This document shows, in pieces, positions 37,324 to 45,961 of a stretch of 64,000 bases of DNA (its first letter is position 1; every line of letters starts with the position of its first letter). The notes below the pieces were generated by a model. That model saw only the letters and a program-made list of their open reading frames with translations, was not told where the DNA came from and made no database searches. A program made the translations under genes and the position numbers. This DNA comes from Winogradskya humida (lineage in GTDB: Bacteria; Actinomycetota; Actinomycetes; Mycobacteriales; Micromonosporaceae). Where the stretch lies: contig NZ_BOMN01000116.1 in NCBI RefSeq assembly GCF_016862215.1, positions 1-64,000 of the forward strand. The letters run 5' to 3'.

Positions 37324-37668
37324 TCAGCGGCCGGTGGTGGTGAAGCCGCTGGAGAACTGGTTGATCAGGATCAGGGGCTCCTTGAGTTTGTCCACCGCGT
37401 CACCGATGGCCTGGTCCGCGCCTGAGTAGAGGCCCTGCACCTGCTGGACCGCGGTGGTGGTCTCGTCGACGGCCTTGCCCAGTTCCTTGGAGCCCTGTTC
37501 CCAGCTTGTCTGGAAGTCCTCGGCGGCCGAGTTCAGCTTGTCGTTGCCCAGCCGGGTGTCGTTTCCGGACAACAGTTTCGGCAGGTCGGCCAGCTGTTGG
37601 TGGGCGTCCCGGAGTGTTGTCACGTACTTCGACAGGACACCCATCTCCACCTGGAAGAAATCGCTCAT
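37324..37668 (-). CDS. WXG100-like/ESX secreted small helical protein (114 aa)
   Basis: ATG at 37668. Length and all-helical profile fit WXG100/ESAT-6-like proteins (SDFFQVEMGVLSKYVTTLRD, AAEDFQTSWEQGSKELGKAV). The turn motif is TSWEQGS, a W-x-x-G variant. First gene of the operon. Such proteins are exported by a type VII system as hetero- or homodimers; the EccC/EccD core is not in this window. Confidence 0.75.
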   Translation of the reverse strand: MSDFFQVEMGVLSKYVTTLRDAHQQLADLPKLLSGNDTRLGNDKLNSAAEDFQTSWEQGSKELGKAVDETTTAVQQVQGLYSGADQAIGDAVDKLKEPLILINQFSSGFTTTGR

Positions 37669-37794
37669 CGACAACCACCCCGCCCGCCGTGATCTTCAAG
37701 TCGGCGAGACGATATCAGGACAACCTATGCCTGCGTTGCCCCTGAACTGGCGAAACTGTGGAGGCGGTGACAGAGGGTTCTACCGTGGCTACCT

Positions 37795-38802
37795 ATGCGG
37801 GCGATGATGCAGGACCGTTATGGGTTTCCCGGCACGTTGCGGCTTCGGGAGGTCGGGCGGCCCGCGGTGGGTGACGGTGACGTTTTGGTACGGGTGCGCG
37901 CGGCTTGCGTACATCCGGATGTTTGGCATGTGGTCAGTGGGCGACCGTATGTGCTGCGGGTGATGGGCAGTGGGGTCCGGCGGCCGAAGGACCGCATTCC
38001 TGGCACTGATTTTGCCGGGGTGGTGGCGGAACTGGGGCGTGGCGTCACCGATCTGGCAGTCGGGGATGAGGTTTTCGGGGAGAGCCTGCGTGGCTTTTCG
38101 TGGCGCAACGGGGGCGCTTTTGCCGAGTACGCCTCCGTTGCGCGCGATTCGCTGGCACGTAAACCGGCGGGTGTGACTTTTGAGCAGGCCGCGACTGTGC
38201 CGACAACCGGATACATCACGCTGGTGAACGTTCCCGCCGAACGGTTGCGGCCCGGCGCCCGGGTGCTGGTAAACGGCGCGGGTGGGGGTGTCGGGGCCAT
38301 CGCCGTGCAGCTCGCCAAGGCGAGTGGGGCGCACGTGACCGCCGTCGATCAGGGCCGTAAGTCGGGGCTGCTGCGTGGGCTCGGCGCCGACCGAGTCGTC
38401 GATTACGCCATTGACGACTTCACCCAGGGAACCTATAGGTACGACCTGATTGTCGACGTTCCGGGCAATCATCCGTTCGCCGCGATCCGCCGCGTGCTCG
38501 CTCCGGACGGGCTCTACGTGCTGATCGGGCACGATGATTTCGGTCGTGCCGGGCACCGGTGGCTGGGAAGTCTGCCACGCTTCGGGAGGCTCGCCGTGCA
38601 GTCTTTGCGCAACCGGCAGTTGCCCCGGCCCACCCGGGCCGGGCTGGGCAAGAAGGAGGCGATGGGCGTGCTGCGTGATCTCCTGGAGTCGGGGCGGCTC
38701 ACGCCCGTTGTCGACCGGGCGTTTCCGCTCGCCGAAGCCGAGGCTGCGATGGGCTACCTGATTTCCGGCGAGCCCGTGGGCCGAGTGGTTCTGACCGTCT
38801 GA
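37795..38802 (+). CDS. Zinc-less MDR/quinone-oxidoreductase-like dehydrogenase (335 aa)
   Basis: GroES-like N-terminus (VGDGDVLVRVRAACVHPDVW, IPGTDFAGVVAELGRGVTDL, AVGDEVFGE), NADPH Rossmann motif VLVNGAGGGVGAIAVQLAKA, and the C-terminal GRLTPVVDRAFPLAEAEAAM of the family. Catalytic zinc ligands are not evident, as in quinone reductases. Reduces quinones or activated aldehydes/enones with NADPH; substrate unknown. The gene stands alone, 12 nt before a small zinc-ribbon gene that may be co-transcribed. Confidence 0.9.
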   Translation: MRAMMQDRYGFPGTLRLREVGRPAVGDGDVLVRVRAACVHPDVWHVVSGRPYVLRVMGSGVRRPKDRIPGTDFAGVVAELGRGVTDLAVGDEVFGESLRGFSWRNGGAFAEYASVARDSLARKPAGVTFEQAATVPTTGYITLVNVPAERLRPGARVLVNGAGGGVGAIAVQLAKASGAHVTAVDQGRKSGLLRGLGADRVVDYAIDDFTQGTYRYDLIVDVPGNHPFAAIRRVLAPDGLYVLIGHDDFGRAGHRWLGSLPRFGRLAVQSLRNRQLPRPTRAGLGKKEAMGVLRDLLESGRLTPVVDRAFPLAEAEAAMGYLISGEPVGRVVLTV

Positions 38803-38813
38803 GGGGGCACGGC

Positions 38814-39011
38814 GTGGAAGCGAAGATGAAGCGGTGCCCGCGGTGCGGCCACCCGACCCGGGCCGACCGGATGGTGAAGGGTTTCGGCAGGGACTGCGCC
38901 GTGCAACTCGGCCTGGTCGGCAGGTCGGTGGACATCGGGCATGTTGGCCCCGACCTGCTCGACATGCTCGACGCGGAACCCGAGGATTCCTGCGACGGCT
39001 GGGATCGCTGA
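38814..39011 (+). CDS. Small zinc-ribbon protein (65 aa)
   Basis: GTG 38814 (ATG at 38826 is an alternative). Starts with KRCPRCGHPTRADRMVKGFG then RDCAVQ, a CxxC plus a later Cys, followed by an acidic tail ending EPEDSCDGWDR. Plausible small regulatory or nucleic-acid-binding protein; function unknown. Confidence 0.55.
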   Translation: MEAKMKRCPRCGHPTRADRMVKGFGRDCAVQLGLVGRSVDIGHVGPDLLDMLDAEPEDSCDGWDR

Positions 39012-39015
39012 ACGC

Positions 39016-39615
39016 TCAGGCGCCGGGCCGGACCAGCGGCAGGAGGATCGTGTCGACGATCTCCTCGATGGCGTCGTCCGGGAGCGGGGACAGGGTCATC
39101 AGGACGTGATGGCGCAGCAGGTCGAACGGCAGTGATCTGACGCGTGCCGTGAGCTTCGCAGGGTCCGCTTCGCCACGTTCGACCGCGCGGTCGTACGCGC
39201 TGTCGAGTGCCGTGCGGGCGCCGCTGATGATCACGTCGCGCAGGTCGGCGAGGCTGCTCCCGGTCTCCTGGTAGTAGCCGCTGAGCTGGACGCCGAGCAC
39301 CGTGGCGAAGTCGACCCGGGTCTCGTTGGCGGTCCTGAGCAGGGCTGTCACGTCGCCGCGCAGGCTGCCCGTGTCCGGTGCGGGGCGGGGCACGCGGGTG
39401 CTCGCGTGGGCGACCGCGGCGCGCAGGAGCTCGTGCTTGGTCGTCCAGCGGCGGTTCAGCACCGGCCTGCTCGTGCCGGCGCGGGCGGCGACCGCTTCGA
39501 AGGTGAATCCCGCGTACCCGTTCTCGACCAGCTCCTGCCATGCCGCGTCGAGCAGGGCCGCTTCGAGCTCGGCACCGCGGCGACGGCTCGGCGCATGGGG
39601 ATCCTGAGGATGCAC
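39016..39615 (-). CDS. TetR-family repressor (199 aa)
   Basis: GTG start at 39615 (VHPQDPHAP). N-terminal HTH (LLDAAWQELVENGYAGFTFE, AVAARAGTSRPVLNRRWTTK), C-terminal ligand domain (TetR_C_11-like). Divergent from the MFS pump at 39673. Its own start codon lies within operator 1 (39607-39627), and operator 2 overlaps the pump's ribosome site, so it should repress both. Confidence 0.95.
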   Translation of the reverse strand: MHPQDPHAPSRRRGAELEAALLDAAWQELVENGYAGFTFEAVAARAGTSRPVLNRRWTTKHELLRAAVAHASTRVPRPAPDTGSLRGDVTALLRTANETRVDFATVLGVQLSGYYQETGSSLADLRDVIISGARTALDSAYDRAVERGEADPAKLTARVRSLPFDLLRHHVLMTLSPLPDDAIEEIVDTILLPLVRPGA

Positions 39616-39627
39616 AACTGCATCTTA
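39607..39627. promoter_or_regulatory. TetR operator, copy 1
   Basis: AGGATGCACAACTGCATCTTA: inverted arms GATGC/GCATC with a 6-bp centre, spanning the repressor start codon. Confidence 0.8.
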
Positions 39628-39640
39628 CCGTGCTTTGCTT

Positions 39641-39661
39641 AGGATGCACTGCCGCATCTTA
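39641..39661. promoter_or_regulatory. TetR operator, copy 2
   Basis: AGGATGCACTGCCGCATCTTA: same arms as copy 1 and the same 21-bp length, 34 bp apart start to start, directly before the AAGGAG ribosome site of the MFS gene. Confidence 0.8.
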
Positions 39662-39672
39662 AGGAGTGGTTC

Positions 39673-41076
39673 ATGGCCGAGAACTCAGGCCTCACCCGTA
39701 CCGCGATCGCCGTGATCGCGGGCGGGCTGGCCGTCATCTTCGACACCACGATCGTCAGCGTCGCCCTGCACGATCTCGCGACCGACCTGCACGTTCCGCT
39801 CGGCACGATCCAGTGGGTGAGCACCGCGTACCTGCTGGCCCTGTTCGTCACGATCCCGGTCGCCGGCTGGGCGCAGACCCGGATCGGCGGCAAAAGACTC
39901 TGGCTCATCGCCCTGTCGGTCTTCCTCGCAGGCTCGGTGGCCTGCGCGTTCGCCTGGGACGCCGCCAGCCTGATCGGGTTCCGGGTGGTGCAGGGCATCG
40001 GCGGCGGCATCATGTTGCCGCTGATGTCGACGCTGCTCATGCAGGCCGCACACGGGCGCAACCTCGGGCGGGTCATGTCACTGGTCAGCCTCCCCGCGGC
40101 GCTCGGCCCGATCCTCGGGCCGGTGATCGGCGGGCTGGTGCTCGGGTACGCCGACTGGCGGTGGCTGTTCCTGATCAACGTCCCGCTCGGCGCGGTCGGG
40201 ATCGTGTGCGCGGTTCTACTGTTGCCGGCGGGCGAGCCTGGGCGGCGTACCCGGCTGGACGGTCTGGGCCTCTTGCTCCTGTCGCCTGGTGTGGTCGCGC
40301 TGATCTACGGACTGTCGAACGTCAGCCACTCGGGCGGATGGCGCCGGGGCGACGTCGTGGTCCCGCTCATCACCGGGCTCGCGCTGGTCGCGGGCTTCGC
40401 AATTCACGCCGTACGCCGTGACGACGCACCACTGGTCGACGTCCGGCTCTTCCGCCACCGCGCATTGACCTCGGCGTCCTCGCTGCTCTTCCTCTCCGGA
40501 GCCTCGCTCTACGGCACGATGCTGTTGTTGCCGCTGTACTGGCAGCAGGTGCACGGCACCGACGCGCTCGGCGCCGGACTGATGCTCGTCCCGCAGGGAA
40601 TCGGCACGCTGCTGAGCCGCACCCTCGCCGGCCGGCTCACCGATCGCATCGGCGGCCGATGGGTGGCGATGACCGGCTTCATCGTCATCGGCATCGCACT
40701 CGTACCGTTCGCGACCGCGTCGACGAGCACGCATCAAGCGGTCCTGCTCGGAGCGCTGTTCGTGCAGGGACTCGGCATGGGTGCCGCGTCGATCCCCCTG
40801 ATGAGCGTCGCCTTCCAGGGACTCGAACGCGCGGAGGTACCGCATGCCAGCATCATCACCCGCATCGCGCAACAGGTCGGCGGCTCGTTCGGTGTCGCGC
40901 TGCTCGCGGTGATCCTGCAGCAGTCGCTGGCTTCTGGAAACGCACCCGACGCGTTCGATGTGGCATTCCGGTGGGCCATCGGCTTCACCGCCGTCGCGGT
41001 GCTCCTGACCACCTTCCTGCCTCGACCCAGTGTGAAAGTTTCGGAACCTTCACCGACTCTGGTTGCCGCAAAATGA
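39673..41076 (+). CDS. MFS drug efflux transporter, DHA2/EmrB-QacA type (467 aa)
   Basis: ATG follows AAGGAG by 8 nt. Fourteen hydrophobic segments; motif C-like GLAVIFDTTIVSVALHDLAT, motif GTIQWVSTAYLLALFVTIPV, and LGPILGPVIGGLVLGYADWR (antiporter motif C, G-P-x-L-G-P). It exports drugs by proton antiport. Control by the adjacent TetR through the double operator is well supported by sequence. Confidence 0.95.
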   Translation: MAENSGLTRTAIAVIAGGLAVIFDTTIVSVALHDLATDLHVPLGTIQWVSTAYLLALFVTIPVAGWAQTRIGGKRLWLIALSVFLAGSVACAFAWDAASLIGFRVVQGIGGGIMLPLMSTLLMQAAHGRNLGRVMSLVSLPAALGPILGPVIGGLVLGYADWRWLFLINVPLGAVGIVCAVLLLPAGEPGRRTRLDGLGLLLLSPGVVALIYGLSNVSHSGGWRRGDVVVPLITGLALVAGFAIHAVRRDDAPLVDVRLFRHRALTSASSLLFLSGASLYGTMLLLPLYWQQVHGTDALGAGLMLVPQGIGTLLSRTLAGRLTDRIGGRWVAMTGFIVIGIALVPFATASTSTHQAVLLGALFVQGLGMGAASIPLMSVAFQGLERAEVPHASIITRIAQQVGGSFGVALLAVILQQSLASGNAPDAFDVAFRWAIGFTAVAVLLTTFLPRPSVKVSEPSPTLVAAK

Positions 41077-41222
41077 TCGACTTTGATTGCAAAATTACCT
41101 GCTAGATGTCGCTACGAAACTATCGGACATCTCCCGGAATTCAGTCATTGACGTTCGTCACATTCACCACCACCATGAAGGCAGCGATATTTATCGATGC
41201 ATCTGACGGAAGGTGAATCCCC

Positions 41223-42209
41223 ATGACCAGATCGGTTCTCCGCAGCGCGCTGGCCGTCGGCGCGGCGGGGCTGCTGGCAGCCGCCGGGGTCGTGTTCCTG
41301 GCACCCACGGCCGGCGCCCTCGCCACCTGCTCCAACGGATATGTGGGGCTCACGTACGACGACGGTCCGAACGCGAGCAACACCACCACGTTGCTCAACA
41401 CGCTGCGGTCGAACAACGTGCGCGCGACGCTCTTCAACATCGGTCAGAACGCCGCGGCGAACCCCTCCCTGGTCGCCGCCGAGGCCGCGGCCGGCATGTG
41501 GGTGGCCAACCACAGTTACACCCACCCGCACATGCTGACACTGAGCGCGGCACAGATGACTTCCGAGCTTTCGCGTACGCAGTCCGCGATCCAGAACGCA
41601 GGCGGCGGCACTCCCAAACTGTTCCGCCCGCCGTACGGCGAGACGAACGCGACGCTCGCAGCGGCGGCCTCAGCCCTCGGCCTGCGCACGGTCACCTGGG
41701 ACGTGGACTCGCAGGACTGGAACGGCGCCAGCACCGCCCAGATCGTGCAGGCGGCGAGCACCCTCACCAACGGTCAGCTCATCCTGATGCACGACCAGTA
41801 CGCCACGACGATCGCCGCCATCCCGCAGATCGTGTCCGGCCTGACCAGCCGCGGTCTCTGCGCCGGCATGATCTCGCCCACGACGGGCCGCGCCGTGGCA
41901 CCGGACGGCACCACCAACCCGACCACTTCCCCGCCGCCGGCCGGCTCCTGCACCGCGACCTACGCCGACGGTCAGAGCTGGACGGACCGCTTCAACGGCC
42001 AGGTGACGGTGACGGGCGCGACGAACTGGACGGTCACCGTGACCGTGCACTCGCCCCAGAAGATCATCGCTACCTGGAACGCCGCGGTCAGCTGGGACAG
42101 CAGCGGCAATGTGATGACCGCGAAGCCGAACGGGAGCGGCAACACCTTCGGCTTCACCATCCAGCACGGTGGCAATCTGGCCCGGCCGGACCTCACCTGC
42201 CGGACCTGA
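41223..42209 (+). CDS. Secreted polysaccharide deacetylase with CBM2 domain (328 aa)
   Basis: ATG after GGAAGG. Signal peptide MTRSVLRSALAVGAAGLLAA to GALA. NodB domain: TYDDGPN (D46, D47), ANHSYTHPHM (metal His 97 and 101), LFRPPYGE, and the late VTWDVDSQDW and ILMHDQ motifs. After a Thr/Pro linker (TTNPTTSPPPAGS) a CBM2-type cellulose/chitin-binding domain of about 90 residues with terminal Cys pair follows. Likely chitin or acetylxylan deacetylase acting on external polysaccharide. Monocistronic, ending at a large palindrome. Confidence 0.92.
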   Translation: MTRSVLRSALAVGAAGLLAAAGVVFLAPTAGALATCSNGYVGLTYDDGPNASNTTTLLNTLRSNNVRATLFNIGQNAAANPSLVAAEAAAGMWVANHSYTHPHMLTLSAAQMTSELSRTQSAIQNAGGGTPKLFRPPYGETNATLAAAASALGLRTVTWDVDSQDWNGASTAQIVQAASTLTNGQLILMHDQYATTIAAIPQIVSGLTSRGLCAGMISPTTGRAVAPDGTTNPTTSPPPAGSCTATYADGQSWTDRFNGQVTVTGATNWTVTVTVHSPQKIIATWNAAVSWDSSGNVMTAKPNGSGNTFGFTIQHGGNLARPDLTCRT

Positions 42210-42216
42210 ACCTCCG

Positions 42217-42270
42217 CTTGCCCTTGACCGTCCGATTGCCCTTGACCCTCCGCTTGCCCTTGACCCTCCG
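42217..42270 (+). repeat. Three 18-bp tandem repeats
   Basis: CTTGCCCTTGACCNTCCG repeated three times (first base C, A, C) just after the deacetylase stop codon. Non-coding; possibly slipped-strand product. Confidence 0.85.
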
Positions 42271-42325
42271 CCCGGGGAGCGTGCGGTCCGGACCTTTGCG
42301 GGTCCGGGCCGCCGTGCCGGGCGTC

Positions 42326-42381
42326 GCGTTAGGTTGTGTGCAATTTAGTTGTGCACAACTAAATTGCACACAACCTAACGC
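42326..42381. terminator. 56-bp perfect palindrome, probable bidirectional terminator
   Basis: Centre TTGTGCACAA; every base from 42326 to 42381 pairs with its mirror, with no loop spacer. It sits 4 bp from the stop of the GGDEF-EAL gene and after the deacetylase gene, both converging on it. AT content of the arms (AATTTAGTTG, AGGTTGTG) is far above the surroundings, unlike usual actinobacterial terminators. A protein-binding or recombination site cannot be excluded. Confidence 0.75.
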
Positions 42382-42384
42382 CGC

Positions 42385-44658
42385 CTATGACGCCGGTCTG
42401 ACCTTGGACCGCTGGATCAGCAGGCTCTCCATCGCATCGGCGGGAAGCGGGCGCGAGTAGTGGTAGCCCTGGCCGGCGTCATAGCCGAGCAGGGTGAGTT
42501 CGTTGGCCTGCGCTGCTGTCTCGATGCCCTCCGCGACCGTGACCATGTGCAGGGCCCGGGCGAGGCGCAGCACCGCTTCGGCGACCGCGGAGCCCTCAGG
42601 TTCGCCGTTGAGCTCGGCGACGAAGCAGCGGTCGAGTTTGAGGATGTCGACCGGCAGACGGGTGAGGTACCGCAGCGACGAGTAGCCGGTGCCGAAGTCG
42701 TCCACCGCGATGCGGATACCCAGCGAGCGGATGTCCTCGAGCACCGCCACCGCATCGGTGCCGTGGACCAGCGCACTCTCGGTCAGCTCCAGGACGAGGT
42801 CGCGCGGGTTCAGGCCGGTGGCGGCGACCCGGGCGCGGATCTGGTCGACCAGGTCGGGCTGGATGAGCTGCCGGGGCGACAGGTTGACGCTCAGATGCAG
42901 GTGCCGGCCGAGGTCACGCTGCCAGCCGCGGACCTGAGCGGCCGCCTGGTCAATCACCCACAAGCCGATCTGCTCGATAGAGCCGGTGCGTTCGGCGACG
43001 GCGATGAAACGGTCGGGCGAGATCATGCCGAGCACCGGGTGCTCCCAGCGGACCAGCGCCTCGACTCCGCTGATCTCACCGGTGGCAAGCTCGATCAGCG
43101 GCTGGTAGTGCACGCGCAACTGGCCGGCGGTTACCGCGGCGGCGAGGTCGGTCTCGAACACGTCGTCTGCGGCCGCGACGTCCTCGAGCTCCGCGTGCCA
43201 CAGCTGGATGCCGTTGCGGCCGCCGCGCTTGGCGACGTACATCGCCATGTCGGCACGGTGCCGGACGGTGGCGGCGTCGACGCCCGTCTCCGTCATGGCC
43301 ACGCCCACGCTGGCGTTGATCCGGATGTCGACGTCACCGATCCGGGTCGGTTCCGCGGCGGCGTCGAGGATGCGCCGCGCCACGGCGATGGCCTGGTCGG
43401 TGCTTCCGGGCCGGTCGAGGACGATGACGAACTCGTCGCCGCCGACACGGGCGGCGACGTCGGTTGCGCGTACGGTCCGCTTGAGGATTGCAGCGAAAGC
43501 CGCCAGCAGAGCGTCACCAGCCTCGTGTCCGCGTGTGTCGTTGATCTTCTTGAAGCCGTCCAGATCGATCAGCAGAATCGCGGACGTCGCCCCTTCCTGC
43601 TGCTGCCGGCGGCACGCGGCAGCCAGCGCGGCATCAGCGGAAATGCGGTTCGCGAGCCCGGTCAGATGGTCGTGCACGACCAGCCGGTGGTTCTCGCGCA
43701 ACGCGATGACCTGTCGCAGCACCACCGCACCGGTCATCACGATCACGCCCGCGGCCAGCCCACTCCACGGGTAGATCTCACCCTCTTGCCAGGCCGCGAC
43801 GAACAGCATGGTGTACCCGGCGAGCAGCGCCGCATAGGGCAGGTAGGCGACCCCGGACCGGGACTCCTCCGGCGGGATGTCGCTGCCGGCATCGGGATTC
43901 CTGACATGTACGCCCGCCGCGAGCGCCATGATCAGGTCGCCAGCGTTGAGAACTAGCGCCAACGGGGTGGTCCACGCCATCGGCCCCTGCATCAGGATGT
44001 CGTGGGCGTAGATCACATCGCTGACGAGGAACGCCGCGAGCCCGGCCAGGAAAATCGGAAGCGGCCCGCGAAACGACGCCACCCCGTTGCGCATCAGCAG
44101 CGCGCACAGTCCGAAGATCAACACCAGGTCGGCGATGGGGAACCCGATCACGGTCAGCGCGTCCAGTCCCGCCTGCCGCGTCGTCACAGCCGGGCCGAGC
44201 TGGAAATACCACGAAATCACGAACCCACCACCGACAACCGTCGCGATGTCGGCGGCGAACCGGGTCCGCTGCTGCCCGGACAACGGCCGCATCGGGAACA
44301 TCAGAATCCCCACCAGCAGCAGCGCACCCCACACCAGCCGGCAGATCAGCACCGCCATGATCGACCAGAGCGGCAGACCGTCGTAGAGCACGGCGACGAC
44401 AACAGCCAAGGGCTGCGGCGCCAGCAGCACGGTGAAAGCAATCGCGATCCACCGCCAGGGGCGTCGCGCGGCCGCCGGGCCCTTGCACGCGGCGATCCAC
44501 GCCATCACGGTGGCGATCAGCGACGTCACCAGGAACGACCGGAAGAAGTCCGCGTTCGCCTCGGCCCCCTGCGGCTGCGTGACAACCCGGGCACTCGACA
44601 CGAAGAGCCCGAACAGCAGGACAACACTCAGCGCCCAGGTGCCCTTCGTAAACCTCAC
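42385..44658 (-). CDS. Membrane GGDEF-EAL cyclic-di-GMP protein (757 aa)
   Basis: About eight TM segments in the first 320 residues form a MASE-like sensor. GGDEF domain: DHLTGLANR and an intact VGGDEFVIVL near residue 405. EAL domain: GVEALVRWEHP near 533, NLSPRQL, LELTES, DDFGTGYSSLRYL and KLDRCFV. Both active sites look intact, so it may make and degrade c-di-GMP. The gene is alone; c-di-GMP governs development in actinobacteria (known). Signal unknown. Confidence 0.95.
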   Translation of the reverse strand: MRFTKGTWALSVVLLFGLFVSSARVVTQPQGAEANADFFRSFLVTSLIATVMAWIAACKGPAAARRPWRWIAIAFTVLLAPQPLAVVVAVLYDGLPLWSIMAVLICRLVWGALLLVGILMFPMRPLSGQQRTRFAADIATVVGGGFVISWYFQLGPAVTTRQAGLDALTVIGFPIADLVLIFGLCALLMRNGVASFRGPLPIFLAGLAAFLVSDVIYAHDILMQGPMAWTTPLALVLNAGDLIMALAAGVHVRNPDAGSDIPPEESRSGVAYLPYAALLAGYTMLFVAAWQEGEIYPWSGLAAGVIVMTGAVVLRQVIALRENHRLVVHDHLTGLANRISADAALAAACRRQQQEGATSAILLIDLDGFKKINDTRGHEAGDALLAAFAAILKRTVRATDVAARVGGDEFVIVLDRPGSTDQAIAVARRILDAAAEPTRIGDVDIRINASVGVAMTETGVDAATVRHRADMAMYVAKRGGRNGIQLWHAELEDVAAADDVFETDLAAAVTAGQLRVHYQPLIELATGEISGVEALVRWEHPVLGMISPDRFIAVAERTGSIEQIGLWVIDQAAAQVRGWQRDLGRHLHLSVNLSPRQLIQPDLVDQIRARVAATGLNPRDLVLELTESALVHGTDAVAVLEDIRSLGIRIAVDDFGTGYSSLRYLTRLPVDILKLDRCFVAELNGEPEGSAVAEAVLRLARALHMVTVAEGIETAAQANELTLLGYDAGQGYHYSRPLPADAMESLLIQRSKVRPAS

Positions 44659-45114
44659 GGATCCCTCATCGGCAGACTCACGCCCATCATGAACATCGAG
44701 ACACCGCCGGTGCGCGTACCGGTTTCTGCCTGCCCGTTGGGCCCGAACCGAAGACCGGGATAGACGATTGACACTCCATCGATTATTGTCATCACCGACG
44801 CCGTTGCGAGTTCTTCCCCCGTGGAATTCGCAACGGCGTCCTTATGTCCGGAGCTGGTTGTCCGGAGCAGGCTGTCCGAGGCTGGCTGTCCGAGGCTGGC
44901 TGTCCGAGGTCGCGGCTTGCTTTCGCTGATGATGCGACTGGACCAGCGCTCGCCTGGACCAGCGCTCACCTGGGCCGGTCTGCCGCTGTCGGCTCTACCG
45001 CTCGCTTCTGGCAGGAGGGCCGCTTACGCCAGCGGACTTCAGCGCTGACGTCGCCAACGTGCTGCGCGGGCTTGCCGCTCCCAATCCGCTCCCGAACTTG
45101 GACATGCAAACGGC
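44659..45114. other. Intergenic region with 14-bp tandem repeats
   Basis: 456 bp between the GGDEF-EAL gene and the tRNA-His terminator. Holds the 44853-44908 repeat and probably the promoter of the GGDEF-EAL gene. No gene seen. Confidence 0.5.
44853..44908 (+). repeat. Four 14-bp tandem repeats
   Basis: GCTGGCTGTCCGAG twice exactly, preceded by two diverged copies (GCTGGTTGTCCGGA, GCAGGCTGTCCGAG). Non-coding. Confidence 0.8.
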
Positions 45115-45148
45115 AGAGCCCCTGACCGCTTTCGCGGTCAGGGGCTCT
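45115..45148 (-). terminator. Terminator of tRNA-His
   Basis: AGAGCCCCTGACCGC / GCGGTCAGGGGCTCT, 15-bp perfect stem with loop TTTC, 16 nt after the tRNA 3' end on the minus strand. Confidence 0.85.
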
Positions 45149-45163
45149 GACCTGGACTTACTT

Positions 45164-45240
45164 TGGGGTGACCGACGGGACTTGAACCCGCGACCCCCGG
45201 GACCACAACCCGGTGCTCTACCAGCTGAGCTACGACCACC
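45164..45240 (-). tRNA. tRNA-His(GTG)
   Basis: Read on the minus strand from 45240: extra G at -1, acceptor pairs with GGTCACC, D-arm AGCTCAGCTGGTAGAGC, anticodon loop TTGTGGT, T-arm GCGGGTTCAAGTCCCG, encoded CCA. Typical actinobacterial tRNA-His; lies beside orn, a conserved arrangement in streptomycetes and relatives (known). Confidence 0.97.
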
Positions 45241-45370
45241 ATGCCACCATCGCGAAGTTGCCTCCGCAGCGTGCGCCGGATAAGCATAGCGGCACACCCC
45301 GGCACCCCGTCGAGCGGGTTACCCCGCCTCCCGCTTCGGCAGGCTGGCGGGACTTACAGCCTGGCAGGTC

Positions 45371-45961
45371 TTACAGCTCGGCGGCGATGGCGCGGGCCTG
45401 GTCGACGTCGGGGCCCGGCAGCGGGACGAAGACCGTGCGCCGGTAATACTCGAGCTCGCGGATGCTCTCGCGGATGTCGGCGAGCGCCCGGTGCGCGAGA
45501 CCCTTCTGCGGCTGGCCGAAGTACACCCGCGGGTACCAGCGGCGGGCCAGCTCCTTGATCGACGAGACATCGATCATCCGGTAGTGCAGGAAGTCGTCCA
45601 GCACAGGCATGTCGCGCGCCAGGAAACCCCGGTCGGTGGCGATGCTGTTACCGCAGAGGGGCGCAGTCCGCGGGTTGGGGACATATTCCTTCACGTACGC
45701 GAGGACAGCCGCCTCAGCCTCCGCCATCGTCACAGTCGAGCGCCGCACCTCTTCGGTGAGGCCGGACTTCGCGTGCATGTTGCGCACGATCTCCGGCATC
45801 CCGTCCAGCGCGGCATCGTCAGCGTGGATGACGAGGTCGACGCCGTCACCGAGCACATTGAGATCAGGATCAGTCACCAGAGCGGCGACCTCGATCAGCG
45901 CGTCCTTGCCAAGATCGAGACCGGTCATCTCACAGTCGATCCACACCAGAAGATCAGCCAC
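45371..45961 (-). CDS. orn: Oligoribonuclease (196 aa)
   Basis: DEDDh exonuclease motifs: WIDCEMTGLD (ExoI, D and E), NSIATDRGFLARDMP (ExoII) and HRALADIRESI (ExoIII H and D). Length matches Orn exactly. Degrades 2-5 nt RNA and pGpG, the c-di-GMP breakdown product; thus it completes signal turnover for proteins like the GGDEF-EAL enzyme nearby. Essential in many bacteria. Confidence 0.97.
   Translation of the reverse strand: MADLLVWIDCEMTGLDLGKDALIEVAALVTDPDLNVLGDGVDLVIHADDAALDGMPEIVRNMHAKSGLTEEVRRSTVTMAEAEAAVLAYVKEYVPNPRTAPLCGNSIATDRGFLARDMPVLDDFLHYRMIDVSSIKELARRWYPRVYFGQPQKGLAHRALADIRESIRELEYYRRTVFVPLPGPDVDQARAIAAEL

Noticed and set aside
42217..42270. 18-bp repeats as an origin iteron array
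   Set aside because: Only three copies, right after a stop codon, with no replication gene or AT-rich unwinding region.
42460..43956. 498-codon frame opposite GGDEF-EAL
   Set aside because: Shadow of an unambiguous GGDEF-EAL gene.
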